Source: Prorocentrum cordatum (taxonomy: Eukaryota; Sar; Dinophyceae; Prorocentrales; Prorocentraceae). Taken from it: DNA of 27,500 bases. The position numbers and the translations under genes were made by a program. The DNA is taken from positions 42,501 to 70,000 of the forward strand of contig CAUYUJ010000669.1 of NCBI GenBank assembly GCA_963575745.1, given 5' to 3'. Of the stretch, positions 9,298-17,255 are shown piece by piece. Positions within the stretch are counted from its first letter, which is position 1. The number at the start of each line of letters is the position of its first letter. The notes under the pieces were generated by a model. That model saw only the letters and a program-made list of their open reading frames with translations, had not been told where the DNA came from and made no database searches.

Positions 9298-9639
9298 GAC
9301 TGCGACTGCCGTTGCCACTGCGACTGTCATCGCGAATGCGACTACGACTGCGAGAACAGCAGAATTCTACAACTGGATTCTCATCCGAATCTTAAGGGGA
9401 ATGCTTCCAGATATGCTTCTACACATCGCTGTTAGGTTGCTTTGCCGGGATATTTTTTTGGAGCACGCGCGCCCTCCAGAGTCAACGACAGCCATCGGCC
9501 CAGGTTTGCTTCAAGAAATTTCCGGAAAATTAGCCAATAATTCTTACATGATAACTGTTCCAAATCACCCTGTGGTGTTCGGTCTTCGTTTTGAAGAGAC
9601 AGCGCCACGCGTTCTTCCTTCCTCCTTCCTCGATCTTCC

Positions 9640-9720
9640 ATCCACCTCATCCTCCTCCTCATCCTCCTCCTCATCCTCCTCTTCTCCTTCCCCTCCTCCC
9701 TCCCCCCATCCCTGCCCCTG
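9640..9720. repeat. TCC-rich pyrimidine tract
   Basis: TCATCC/TCCTCC microsatellite immediately before the 90-bp satellite. Confidence 0.8.
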
Positions 9721-9756
9721 CCGTCTGCATATCGGCACACCCCTCGCGCGTTAAGC

Positions 9757-11215
9757 CCCCAGGGCCCAGGGGCACAGTCCGCACGGCGTACCCGCACCCG
9801 ATTCGGCACACTCCTCACACGCTTCATTGCCCCATAGAGAGCTCCACGGAAGACCCCAGCAGCAGGGCCCGCACGGCGTACCCGCTTTCGATTCGGCACG
9901 CCCCTCACACGTTTCATGATCCCAGAGGGAGATCCACCGAAGGCCCCAGTGGCACAGTCCGCACGGCGTACCCGCATCCGACTCGGCACACCCCTCACAC
10001 GTTTCTTAGCCCCATGGGTAGCTCCACCGAAGGCTCCAGTGTCACAGTCCGCATGGTGCACCCGCACCCGAACTGTCGCACCTCTCACACGTGTCGTGTT
10101 CCAATGGGGAGCTCCACCGAAGGCCCCAGAGGCACAGTCCGCACGGCCGCACGGCGTACCAGCATCAGATTGATCATGTCCCACACACGTTTTGCGGCCC
10201 CATAGGGAGCTCCACCGATTGGCACAGTCCGCATGGCGCACCCGCATCCGATTTGGCACACCCCTCACACGTTTCGTGCCCCCATGGGGAGCTCCACCGA
10301 AGGCCCAAGTTGCACAGTCCACATGGCGTATCTGCATCCGATTTGGCACAACCCGAAGACGCTTCGTGGCTCCATAGATAGGGAACTCCACCGAAGACCC
10401 CAGTAGCACAGTCCGTATGGCATACCCGCATCGGATTCGGCACACCCCTCATACGCTTCGCTGTCCCATTGGGGGGGGAGCACACCAAAGGCCCCAACGG
10501 CACAGGCTGCATGGCGTACTCGCATCCGAAATCCGAATTGGCACACCCCTTAGACGTTTCGTGGCCCGAACGGGAGTTCCACCGAAGGCCCCAGTGGCAC
10601 AGTCCGCATGACACACCCACATCCGATTTGGCACACCCCGCACACGTTTCGTGTCCCCATGGGGAGCTCCACCGAAGGCCCCAGTGGAACAGTCCGCATG
10701 GCGTACCCGCATCCGATTTGGCACAACCCTAACACGCTTCGTGGCCCCATAGGGAGCTAGGCCCCAGTGGTACAGGCCGCATGGCGTACCCGCTTTCGAT
10801 TCGGCACGCCCCTAAGACACTTCGTGGCCCCATAGGGAGCTCCACCGAAGGCCCCAGTGGCACAGTCCGCATGGCGCACCCGCATCCGATTTGGCACACC
10901 CTTCACATGTGTCTTAGCCCCATAGAGAGCTCCACCGAAGGCCCTAGTCGCACAGTCCGCATGGGGTACCCCCGTATGATTTGGCCATTGGGAGCTCCAC
11001 CGAAGGCCCAAGTTACACAGTCCACATGGCGTACCTGCATCCGATTTGGCATAACTCTAGCACGCTTCGTGGCCCCATGGGGAGCTCCACCGAAGGCCCT
11101 AGTGTCACAGTCCGCATGGTGCACCCGCACCCGTCACCCGTCTCGCGGCCCCATGGGGAGCTCCACCGAAGGCCCCAGTAGCACAGTCCGCATGGCGCAC
11201 CCACATCCGATCACG
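9757..11215. repeat. 90-bp satellite, about 16 units
   Basis: The unit contains GGGAGCTCCACCGAAGGCCC, GGCACAGTCCGCATGGCG, CCCGCATCCGATTTGGCACA and CCCCTCACACGTTTCGTG. Period is exactly 90 bp (for example 10831 to 10921). Units vary by 5-20% and some are internally deleted. Because 90 is a multiple of three, one minus-strand frame stays open for 337 codons (9432-10445) as a 30-residue repeat. I treat that as a by-product. Confidence 0.95.
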
Positions 11216-11248
11216 ACTCTCACAATTGCGGTACTTACAATTGCCTTT

Positions 11249-11314
11249 TGAGAAGTTTTCTGTATCTTCGGGGAAGGCTCAGAACATTTCTCAGATGGCG
11301 GAGAAAACTTCTCA
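11249..11314. repeat. Short inverted repeat, 13-bp arms
   Basis: TGAGAAGTTTTCT (11249-11261) and its exact complement AGAAAACTTCTCA (11302-11314) are separated by 40 bp. It could be a tiny foldback element or an RNA hairpin. Confidence 0.6.
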
Positions 11315-11399
11315 TAAAGGCCGGGGGACTTCCGAGCCGTCTGAGAAGGCCCGCCCTTCTCACTTCCCCCCCAGGCCGACCCTGCTCACTTGCTCCCGG

Positions 11400-11510
11400 G
11401 GCTCGCCGCCGATCTTTCCTCGGGCAGGTTTCTCCCGCGTTGTTTTTGACGGTCCCTGGGCCCGGCGAGGGCCCTTGGAGGCCCAAGATGGGAACGAGGT
11501 GTTGCGTCTC
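11400..11510 (-). mobile_element. Family T element, partial copy
   Basis: It shares the GGTCCCTGGGCCCGGCGAGG and CGAGGTGTTGCG-like segments with 11727-11912, in the same order. No terminal repeat is seen. Confidence 0.45.
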
Positions 11511-11514
11511 CATC

Positions 11515-11700
11515 TATTCAAGACGTTGGCTGTCTGTTGCTGCGCGCTGCCACGCCCTGAGATCCGACGTTGCAGAACACGTGCGACATCGCGAAGCATC
11601 ACGCACGGATCCTTGGACCCAACCTGCTTGCGGCATGCTCCGAGCCGGATAGATCTGCGACGGTCCTGGGGCCCGACACGGCGCGAAAGCGCTCGCTGTG
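11515..11700. repeat. Dispersed repeat G, copy 1
   Basis: It aligns colinearly, at about 65-70% by eye, with 13595-13765: GAGATCCG then GCAG, ATCACG, ATCC-GACCC, GAGCC-GATAGATCTG, GGTCC-GGGGCCCGA. No ORF is shared. Confidence 0.5.
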
Positions 11701-11726
11701 CAAGAAATGCAGAGCCGGGGTCTCAG

Positions 11727-11912
11727 CCCAGACATGCGAGGCCCGTTTCTTTCAGTACGGCGTCCCTGGAAGTCCGGACCCTTTCCCTGGGGCTGTTTTT
11801 TCATCCTGAGTCGTTATTTGACGCTCCCGAGGCCCGGCGAGGGTCCCCCGAGGCCAAACAAATAGCAAACACCTCCCGTCCCGATTTTTTAACGACGCGA
11901 TCATGTCTGGGA
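11727..11912 (-). mobile_element. Family T element, full copy adjoining a PP2C acceptor
   Basis: 186 bp with CCCAGACATG at 11727 and CATGTCTGGG ending at 11911. It is the inverted homologue of 204-372 and has the full interior. Its right end lies seven bases before the splice acceptor of PP2C exon E, so the element supplies the last part of intron 4, including a T-rich stretch (TTTTTTAAC) near the branch-point region. Confidence 0.65.
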
Positions 11913-11918
11913 GGGCAG

Positions 11919-12011
11919 GCGGGCGGCGCCGTCGTCGGCAACGCCGTGGAGGGGCTGATGCCCGCGCGCACGGTGGGCGACGCGGACGTCAAGCGCCTCT
12001 GCCCGCCGAGG
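11919..12011 (+). CDS. PP2C exon E: RTVGDAD block
   Basis: After the CAG at 11916-11918, phase 0, it reads AGGAVVGNAVEGLMPARTVG then DADVKRLCPPR. This corresponds to the family segment ending in Ser-Arg-Ala-x-Gly-Asp, with Thr-Val replacing the usual Ala-Leu/Phe and the metal-linked Gly-Asp kept. It ends after AGG at 12011, followed by GTGATG as the donor. Confidence 0.9.
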
Positions 12012-12136
12012 GTGATGATGGGCTTGTTTTCCACCACCGCCACCAGAAGTTGGAGGGGGGAGGAGGTGGAGGATGAGGAGGAGGAGGACCCCCTCCCCCT
12101 CCTGCCGGTGGTGGCGGTGGAAAACAGGCCCACCAG
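12012..12136 (+). mobile_element. 125-bp introner-like intron with terminal inverted repeats and target duplication
   Basis: Phase-0 GT-AG intron between PP2C exons E and F. GGTGAT occurs at both ends (12011-12016 and 12136-12141). Inside these, about 19-bp arms (12017-12035 and the complement of 12117-12135) match at 17 positions and continue into CCACC/CCGCC repeats. Splicing removes the element and one copy of GGTGAT, restoring an uninterrupted frame. The centre is GGA-rich. This fits intron gain by insertion of a cut-and-paste, introner-type element. Confidence 0.85.
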
Positions 12137-12205
12137 GTGATCCTGGCCGAGCCCGAGGTCCGCGCCTGGGAGGGCCGCGGCGTCGTCGTGCTGGCCACGG
12201 ACGGG
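12137..12205 (+). CDS. PP2C exon F: LAEPEV and LATDG
   Basis: Phase 0 after CACCAG, it reads VILAEPEVRAWEGRG then VVVLATDG. These are the family strands Ala-Glu-Pro-Glu and Leu-Ala-(Ser/Thr)-Asp-Gly, whose Asp binds metal. It ends at GACGGG before GTGCCC, a GT donor, phase 0. Confidence 0.92.
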
Positions 12206-12312
12206 GTGCCCCCCCCTCGCGGGCGCGCCACGGCACGGGGGCCGCTCCCTGAGACACTACTTGAGCCCGCGGGCGCCGAGTTGCCGATTCCGGAAACCCT
12301 GAACCCAAAAAC

Positions 12313-12463
12313 TGTTGTCATCTCTTGGAGGTTTTTTTTAGTTTTGCTTCCGCCGCCCTCCGCCAGCCTTACTCCGCCTTCCGCTGGCGGAGACGGCCTC
12401 GATTTATTTCCGCCGACCTTCCGCCGCCCTTCCGCCGCCTTCCGCCGAGGAAGAGATGACAAC
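12313..12463. mobile_element. 151-bp element with 13-bp perfect terminal inverted repeats
   Basis: GTTGTCATCTCTT on the left and AAGAGATGACAAC on the right. The interior is T-rich, then TTCCGCC/CCGCCG-rich. A looser similarity continues outside (CCAAAAACT left, TCCTTGG right). Non-coding and MITE-like. Confidence 0.65.
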
Positions 12464-12769
12464 TCCTTGGATCCTCGAAGGCAAGGCCATTTTTGGAACG
12501 CCCCAAGTGGTCCAAGACAGTCAGACGCCGGTCAGCAATCGGTGGGGTGCAAGGGGAGAGAAGTGAGGCACGAGAGCGAAAAGGGAACGAGCGCGACGAG
12601 GGAGGGGCCCGCTCAGACCATGAAAGCCGGCGGGGGGATGCCGTGATCTTGCATGGGAGGTGCGCGCGAACAGAGGAGGCCGATTCCTTGAGATATTGGC
12701 GCCCCTAGGCCTCCAGCGTCTTGAAAAATGCAATTCGGAGATTTTTCTGGGTCCGCCCCGCCGACGTGT

Positions 12770-12915
12770 TCGCGTCGTGCCAACAGGATCACGACTGAAG
12801 GTTCTTGGGTCCATTCCGCCTCCGGGGGCCTTCGCCTGGCCCCAGGACCGTCCAGCAGCGACTCAGTATGAACAGCCGGTCCCAGGGAAGAGCTCGGGAC
12901 TTTCGGGGGTCTGGG
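12770..12915 (+). mobile_element. Family T element, diverged copy
   Basis: It shares TTCGCGTCGTG, CCGGGGGCC-TTCGCCTGGCC, CCGTC-AGCGACTCAGTATGAA and CCCAGGGAAGAGCTCGGGAC with the interior of 204-372. The terminal repeats are lost. Confidence 0.5.
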
Positions 12916-13020
12916 GTTCCAGTGGTGATGTGTCACACTTCTTTTTGGTTCTGTCTGATCTCAGGGCTCGTGTGCAGAAGCCATACTTGGGCGCTGTGTC
13001 CCTCAATAGTTCTGGGGGCA

Positions 13021-13256
13021 CCCGTAGTCTGGAGAGGGTACCTGTAGTCCTGTGGAGGGGTACCTGTAGTCCGGGCGGGGCACCAGTAGTCCGGGGTGGG
13101 GTACCTGTGGTCCGGGGGAGGTGTACTTGTAGTCCGGTGGGGGGGGTACCTGCAGTCTTGGAGGAACGCGTGTTCACGCGTCAACGCACGCGGTGGAGGT
13201 AGTCCTGGGGGGGGTACCTGTAGTCTGGATGGGGGGGGGGAGTACCTGTAGTCGAA
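13021..13256. repeat. About 20-bp minisatellite GGTACCTGTAGTCC-G-rich
   Basis: Eight to ten imperfect units of GGTACCTGTAGTCC followed by a variable G run, interrupted by about 40 bp near 13155-13200. Confidence 0.85.
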
Positions 13257-13352
13257 AGTTCGATCGATGGAGATCACACAGGAGATGCCGTGGTCGGCGT
13301 TCCAGGGGAGTGCGGCGGCATTTGTGCCAGATCCAGGGCCCCAGTAGGGACT

Positions 13353-13412
13353 CCAAACTCTCGCGTTGCCCGCCGTCCCCCCTTGCGAACAGCGCGGACG
13401 TCGAGAGTTTGG
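13353..13412. repeat. Short inverted repeat, 11-bp arms
   Basis: CCAAACTCTCG (13353-13363) and its exact complement CGAGAGTTTGG (13402-13412). The surrounding 13257-13590 is otherwise unassigned. Confidence 0.55.
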
Positions 13413-13594
13413 GCCGGCGCGCATATCCATATTCGCGGCCGCGCGGGCCTGGCTCCAGGGCCGCTGCCCCATGCATGCTGAGAATTTGTTCGCGGGCACC
13501 CCGCGCGAAACGTACCCATGCAATCGCACATCCACGGGATCGCGCCCCAGAATCCAGATCGCACAGGCGAAGCTATGGACGCGTTCGCCGCTCG

Positions 13595-13765
13595 TGGGCC
13601 ATCTCAGCCAGGGCGCGGCGACCAGCACCCTTGAGATCCGTCGCAGCGAAGAAATTACAACATTGTGCAAGATCACGACCAGATCCCCAGACCCCATCTG
13701 TCTGCGCCATTTCTGGAGCCCGATCGATCTGTGAGGGTCCCGGGGCCCGAGAAAAGGCGACAACG
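13595..13765. repeat. Dispersed repeat G, copy 2
   Basis: Colinear with 11515-11700, as described there. Confidence 0.5.
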
Positions 13766-13789
13766 CCCTGCCTGAGAAAATTGAAACGC

Positions 13790-14560
13790 GATCTCAGGGA
13801 CCCCCTCGCGTCGTGAAACAAAAACCACGACGGCAGGCGTTTTTCAACTTTCGGCAGCCTGGGGGGGGGCCCTTGCCGGGCCCGAGGGCGCCTCCGCGGG
13901 CGCGGGCCCACCACTCGGAGCAGTGCCCGTCGAGTCGACGGCGGCGCTTCCTGGCGTTCTCTCGCGATCCGGGGGCCCCCTGGGGGCTGGGACCACCACG
14001 AGGGTCCGAAGTTAGGTGCGCTTCGCGGTCTGGGCGATTTCAAAGCGAGGCGCGAGACCCTCATCCTGTTCTGGGGGGGGCGGCGCGAAAGCGCGAAGAT
14101 AATGCGCGTCGCGCTTCGGAGAGCGCGAAGCGCGAAGATAATAGTTGCCCTAGAGGAGGCCTCTCCGTCGACACGGCACGATCCGCCTCGGAGAACGGAT
14201 CAGGATAGACCCCAGGAGGGGCCCAGGTTGTGATTTTGAACGGGTTTTTCGGGAGCCTTGAGACGGGAGCCAATGCAATCGGGGATCAGACATTGCTGGA
14301 TCTTGCAGCATCGAGCCAGGGGTGCACTACTGCTAGCGCGCAGGCTCCTGCAGGAATTTCAAGGATCATGCAAAGCCCGACTGACCTGGGTTTGCGTTGA
14401 CCCGGGTCAGTGCGTCCCCGACTGGTCAGGATGGACCGTGGTGGGGGCTGGGAGATTTATTTTGAAGGGGGTTTGGGCCCTTCGGGAGAGCCGCAGTCGT
14501 CTCAACTGGCCCCCCTCCGGATCAAGATACACGGCCACCACCTCAGTCAGGACGCTGAAA
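13790..14560. other. Repeat relics, no gene
   Basis: It contains CGCGTCGTGAAAC and TTTTCAACTTTCGGC-CCTGGG segments related to family T (13795-13900), a GCGCGAAGATAAT doublet (14090-14145), and two related 60-bp segments with TCAGGAT-GACC and TTTTGAA-GGGTTT (14205-14265, 14425-14490). Confidence 0.45.
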
Positions 14561-14564
14561 CGCA

Positions 14565-14690
14565 AACTTTTTCGCGTCGTGAGAAAAGGATGACGACGGC
14601 GGGCGTTCCCCAATTGTCGGCCTCAGGAAAACCCTTGCCAGGCCCCAGGACCGTCAAACACAATCTGGATGATGAAAGTGGGCCCGGGTG
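14565..14690 (+). mobile_element. Family T-related relic
   Basis: TTCGCGTCGTGAGAAAAGGA, ACGACGGCGGGCGTT, GGCCTCAGGAAAACCCTTGC and CCAGGACCGTCAAAC follow the order of family T interiors. No termini are seen. The same TTCGCGTCGTGA word also occurs at 15773-15784. Confidence 0.45.
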
Positions 14691-14819
14691 AATTGGTCTG
14701 GGCCTCCTGGGGTCCACGGTGCGAAAACAAAACAAAAAAAACACGTCTCGGAGCTCCAGGGAATCAGGACCACATTTGGGCCCAGGTGGATCCAGGTCGT
14801 GGCTACTCTTGACCGAGGC

Positions 14820-15064
14820 TCGACGTGGCCAGATGGGGTCGGAGAAGATGTGGTCGGAGGATCGCGCCACATCTCCGATGCATCGCCGATGCGGCTCGAT
14901 GCGGATCCCCATTTGCTTCACGCCGACGGCGCCGATGCACCGCCGACGTCGATGATGCATCGGTGGTGCATCCCCGGTTCATCGCCGAGGCCTCGCCGAT
15001 GTACCGGCGATGCGACGCGATCCCCCGACCCCGTCTACTCCGACCCCGTCCAGGAGGCCTCGAC
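14820..15064. mobile_element. Foldback element family F, copy 3 (largest)
   Basis: 245 bp. The left arm has GGGGTCGGAG, GTGGTCGGAGGATCGCG and CTCCGATGCATCGCCGATGC. The right arm has CGATGCGACGCGATCCCCC, GACCCCGTCTACTCCGACCC and CGTCCAGGAGGCCTCGA. The 36-bp inner arms differ at about six positions. The interior repeats GATGCACCGCCGACG-like words. No ORF. Confidence 0.7.
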
Positions 15065-15316
15065 TTCCGCTCCTCGGAGAGGGGCGAAGTGAGACAACGG
15101 CGGCCTTCCCGCCCGGCCCAGATCCGCTCCAAACGGGTCCACGGACCCCTCCTGTGGGGTACATCCTGACTCTGTTCCGACGCGGGCCCCGCCGTGGCGA
15201 CGAGAAGTTTCCCAGAGTCCAGGAGGCCCAGACATTACACACTGGTCGTTGAAAGTACGTGTTTGGGGATTCCCAGATCCCAGTCTGCTTCAAGCGCCTT
15301 CCTACTTCAAGAGGCT

Positions 15317-15372
15317 GTACATGTATACATATATACATATACATATATGTATATGTATGTGTACACATATGT
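15317..15372. repeat. TACATA/TGTATG microsatellite
   Basis: Alternating purine-pyrimidine TACATATA passing into TATGTATG, hence nearly self-complementary. Confidence 0.9.
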
Positions 15373-15605
15373 GTGCTTCTGCTGTGTGTTGTTATCATCT
15401 GGGAGGGCCTGAGCCCAATGTACTTGATCCGCCTTACCTACCTGCTTCTTCCGACCGGCGCGTATGAAAAAACATGAGGGGTCGCCGCCGTTGCCTCGAC
15501 TCGCCCTCCTCCGAGTTCCTTGCCCAGCGTTCCTGTAGACTTGGGCGGCGCCCGCAGAGAACTCTGTGAGGTGCTCGAGCCTCGCCTCTTCGATCCTCGT
15601 CGCAG

Positions 15606-15660
15606 GTGTGGGACGTGGTCGGCAGCGAGGAGGCCCTCGAGCTGATCCCCTACAAGGGCA
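15606..15660 (+). CDS. PP2C exon G: WDVV block
   Basis: After the pyrimidine-rich CTCGTCGCAG acceptor, phase 0, it reads VWDVVGSEEALELI and then YKGRALRRECRDPGA. Joined to exon F this gives TDG/VWDVV, the invariant PP2C Asp-Gly-(Leu/Val)-Trp-Asp signature, followed by the Glu-Ala helix. The 3' end is unclear. The frame is open to a TGA at 15782, but the last part (CTTCGCGTCGTGA) is a repeat word, so the true donor is probably earlier. The family's final Asp-Asn/Asp metal motif was not found downstream. Confidence 0.88.
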
Positions 15661-15699
15661 GGGCGCTGCGGCGCGAGTGCCGCGACCCGGGGGCGTCGT

Positions 15700-16218
15700 G
15701 CGCTCGGTCTCGGGCGCGGATCGGGGCCGGGCCGCCCTGGCCTGCGGGCAGCCATCTCTTCCCCAAAGACATCTTCGCGTCGTGAGACGATCACGGTGGT
15801 GGAGAGTCTGGGGCAAAGTCTGGCCCCTGGGGCTGAGGGTCAGAAGCCCGTCCCCGCGACAAGATCCGCGTCTCTGGGAAGCCGCGTGGTGCAAAAGTCA
15901 CGGTGTCGGGCGCCTGGATCCTCCGCCCCCATTGCCCTCCCCAGCCGCTTCCCCCTGGAGCCCCTGCCCAGGCTCACCCTCCCGCACGCGATCCCCAGTA
16001 GCCTCAGGCGGGTCTTGGTGGCATGTCGTCTCTACCGAAAGCTAGCGCACGCCAGCTCTATCACGACGGTTGTCCCCAACAGGGAAGTGCTTGCTATTGC
16101 CCGAGCAGCAAGGCAAGCGGTCGATCTGCCGATGGGCGGTCGGCTGTGATGACGAGACGAACCTTCGCTCCCGACGGTCTGCCTCCCCCTCCCCAGCCAC
16201 CCTCCTCCAGCAGCCCCC
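15700..16218. other. Unassigned region after PP2C exon G
   Basis: Open GC-rich frames without recognisable domains. A short exon-like stretch after CCCCAACAG at 16081 reads EVLAIARAARQAVDLPMGG. It could be a further exon or chance. Confidence 0.3.
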
Positions 16219-16373
16219 GTTCCACCTTTCAGAGACAGGGACCACCGCCACCGAGAACCCATCGGCGGGATGCGGTGGCGTCGCCGCGTGAAGGACGACG
16301 CTCGGATTTGCCACCCCATCCCCCCGACGGGTTCTCGGTGGCCGTGGCCCCTCTTTCTCTCCTGAAGGGGAAC
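16219..16373. mobile_element. 155-bp hairpin element with long inverted repeats
   Basis: The left arm from GTTCCACC (16219) is mirrored by the right arm ending GGGGAAC (16373). In the core (16238-16263 against 16326-16351) about 22 of 26 bases match, including CCACCGAGAACCC. It shares the word CCACCGCCACC-AGAA with the arms of the intron at 12012-12136. No ORF and no clear target duplication. Confidence 0.65.
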
Positions 16374-16684
16374 AGTTTGTGGGGATCGGCTCTGGACCCC
16401 CGTGCCCGTGGAGCCACCTCCAGCGCCGCCCCTGGCGCGCTCCGCGCGCCTGGGAGCGGGGACCCGTGCCGATCCACGAAATCCGCGCGTACCTCCGAAC
16501 GTGCTTGCTTGTTCACATGTTTCTTCTTCGTCTATCCTGAGATTGGCGCCCCGCTCCTCAAAGCCGAGGCGGGTGCTGACCAGGATGTCGAGGCATGTCG
16601 GGCCGTGGTGGCCAGGGAGGGGCTGCTCTGGGAGGCGCCCTAAGACTCCGAAAGCATCATCCAGGGATATCGGTATTCGGTTTT
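16374..16684. other. Unassigned sequence, one weak exon-like stretch
   Basis: 16560-16643 reads AEAGADQDVEACRAVVAREG and ends LLWEAP with a TAA stop. It could be a terminal exon, but I cannot place it in a family. Confidence 0.25.
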
Positions 16685-16770
16685 CTCTTCCTCCTCCTCC
16701 TCCTCCTCCTCCTCCTCCTCCTCCTCCCCCTCTAAGCTCGTCTCCTCCTCCTCCTCCTTCTCTATGTCCA
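16685..16770. repeat. TCC microsatellite
   Basis: About 14 uninterrupted TCC triplets, then imperfect ones. 16771-17030 has no assigned feature. Confidence 0.9.
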
Positions 16771-17029
16771 TCCTTCTCCTCCTCGCTGTTCCTCTTTGTT
16801 TCGTTTCCTTCGAGGTGGTGTCGCAGCTCTGCACGCCGTGGCGCGTGCTCACTGCCTCCGGATGCCCGCGGCGCTCGCGTCCCGTCGGCTCCGGAATCGC
16901 AGTACGGATTGGTGCACTACGCCTGCTCTGCCACTGCCCGCCCTCCACACCTGCACTGACCTCAACGTGGGAGCTGATGGCGCTGGGCTCCATCGTCTCC
17001 CCACCTTCGCCGCATGAGCCAGTCGCCCT

Positions 17030-17150
17030 CCTCCGCCCTCCTCCCTCCCTCCATCCCTCCTCGTCCTCCTCGTCCTCCTCCCCCTCCTCCTTCCTCCTCC
17101 TCCTCCTCCTCCTCCTCCTCCTCCTCCTCCCCTCCTAATCTCCCTCCCTG
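17030..17150. repeat. TCC/CTC pyrimidine tract
   Basis: Imperfect then perfect TCC triplets. Poly-Ser/Pro and poly-Glu frames here only read the repeat. Confidence 0.9.
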
Positions 17151-17234
17151 GGCTCGCTTCCAGTCAGTATTTTGTGTTCCCAGATGGAGGCGTTCCTCCT
17201 GTCGCCTTTCCCCTCCTCCTCTTCCTCCTCCCTC

Positions 17235-17255
17235 CCGTAGCCATATTGGCACAAG
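17235..17255 (+). other. Dinoflagellate spliced-leader (DinoSL) relic
   Basis: It starts CCGTAGCCAT and ends CACAAG. It matches positions 2-22 of the known 22-nt dinoflagellate spliced leader at 19 of 21 bases; both mismatches are T to A, at positions 17245 and 17251. Because the leader is added to mRNA by trans-splicing, a genomic copy ahead of other sequence marks retroposition of a spliced mRNA. It lies about 0.6 kb upstream of the ORF1-like region. Confidence 0.8.

Larger units (their letters stand above)
7779..11918 (+). other. PP2C intron 4, 4.1 kb, probably GC-AG
   Basis: It contains the 73-bp satellite, the GAGGCT hexamer array, the 90-bp satellite and a full family-T element whose right end lies just before the acceptor. 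7779-8160 and 9298-9640 have no recognisable feature, apart from degenerate GACTGC repeats at 9298-9355. Confidence 0.7.
12206..15605 (+). other. PP2C intron 6, 3.4 kb
   Basis: GT donor, CAG acceptor at 15603-15605. It contains a 150-bp terminal-repeat element (12313-12463), family-T relics, the GGTACCTGTAGTCC minisatellite, repeat G copy 2, foldback family F copy 3 and a TA-rich microsatellite. No gene is seen. 12470-12720 and 15065-15310 have no recognisable feature. Confidence 0.75.
1235..15660 (+). other. Split gene for a PP2C-family (PPM) Ser/Thr protein phosphatase, partial
   Basis: Seven exon islands on the plus strand give, in order, the conserved blocks of a metal-dependent PP2C phosphatase. 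In this family the aspartates of DGHGG, VGD and TDG hold the two metal ions that activate water for dephosphorylation of phospho-Ser/Thr. Seen here are VVDGHGG, a helical block, the GACVCLCVV strand with ANVGDCR, SVDQ and RIVE/AGG, RTVGDAD, LAEPEV and LATDG/VWDVV. Junctions are phase-consistent at 1312/2313, 3367/7688, 7778/11919, 12011/12137 and 12205/15606. The N-terminal motif before DGHGG and the final Asp-Asn block were not found, so the gene probably starts left of the window or in an unrecognised exon, and its end is unknown. Introns measure about 1.0, 0.9, 4.3, 4.1, 0.125 and 3.4 kb. It could also be a decayed locus, but no stop interrupts any recognised exon. Confidence 0.8.

Noticed and set aside
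9432-10445. 337-codon minus-strand ORF
   Set aside because: It coincides with the 90-bp satellite, whose period is a multiple of three and whose unit lacks a stop in that frame. No non-repeat domain.
8165-11215. Possible CRISPR array
   Set aside because: Units are head-to-tail without spacers, and the genome is eukaryotic.
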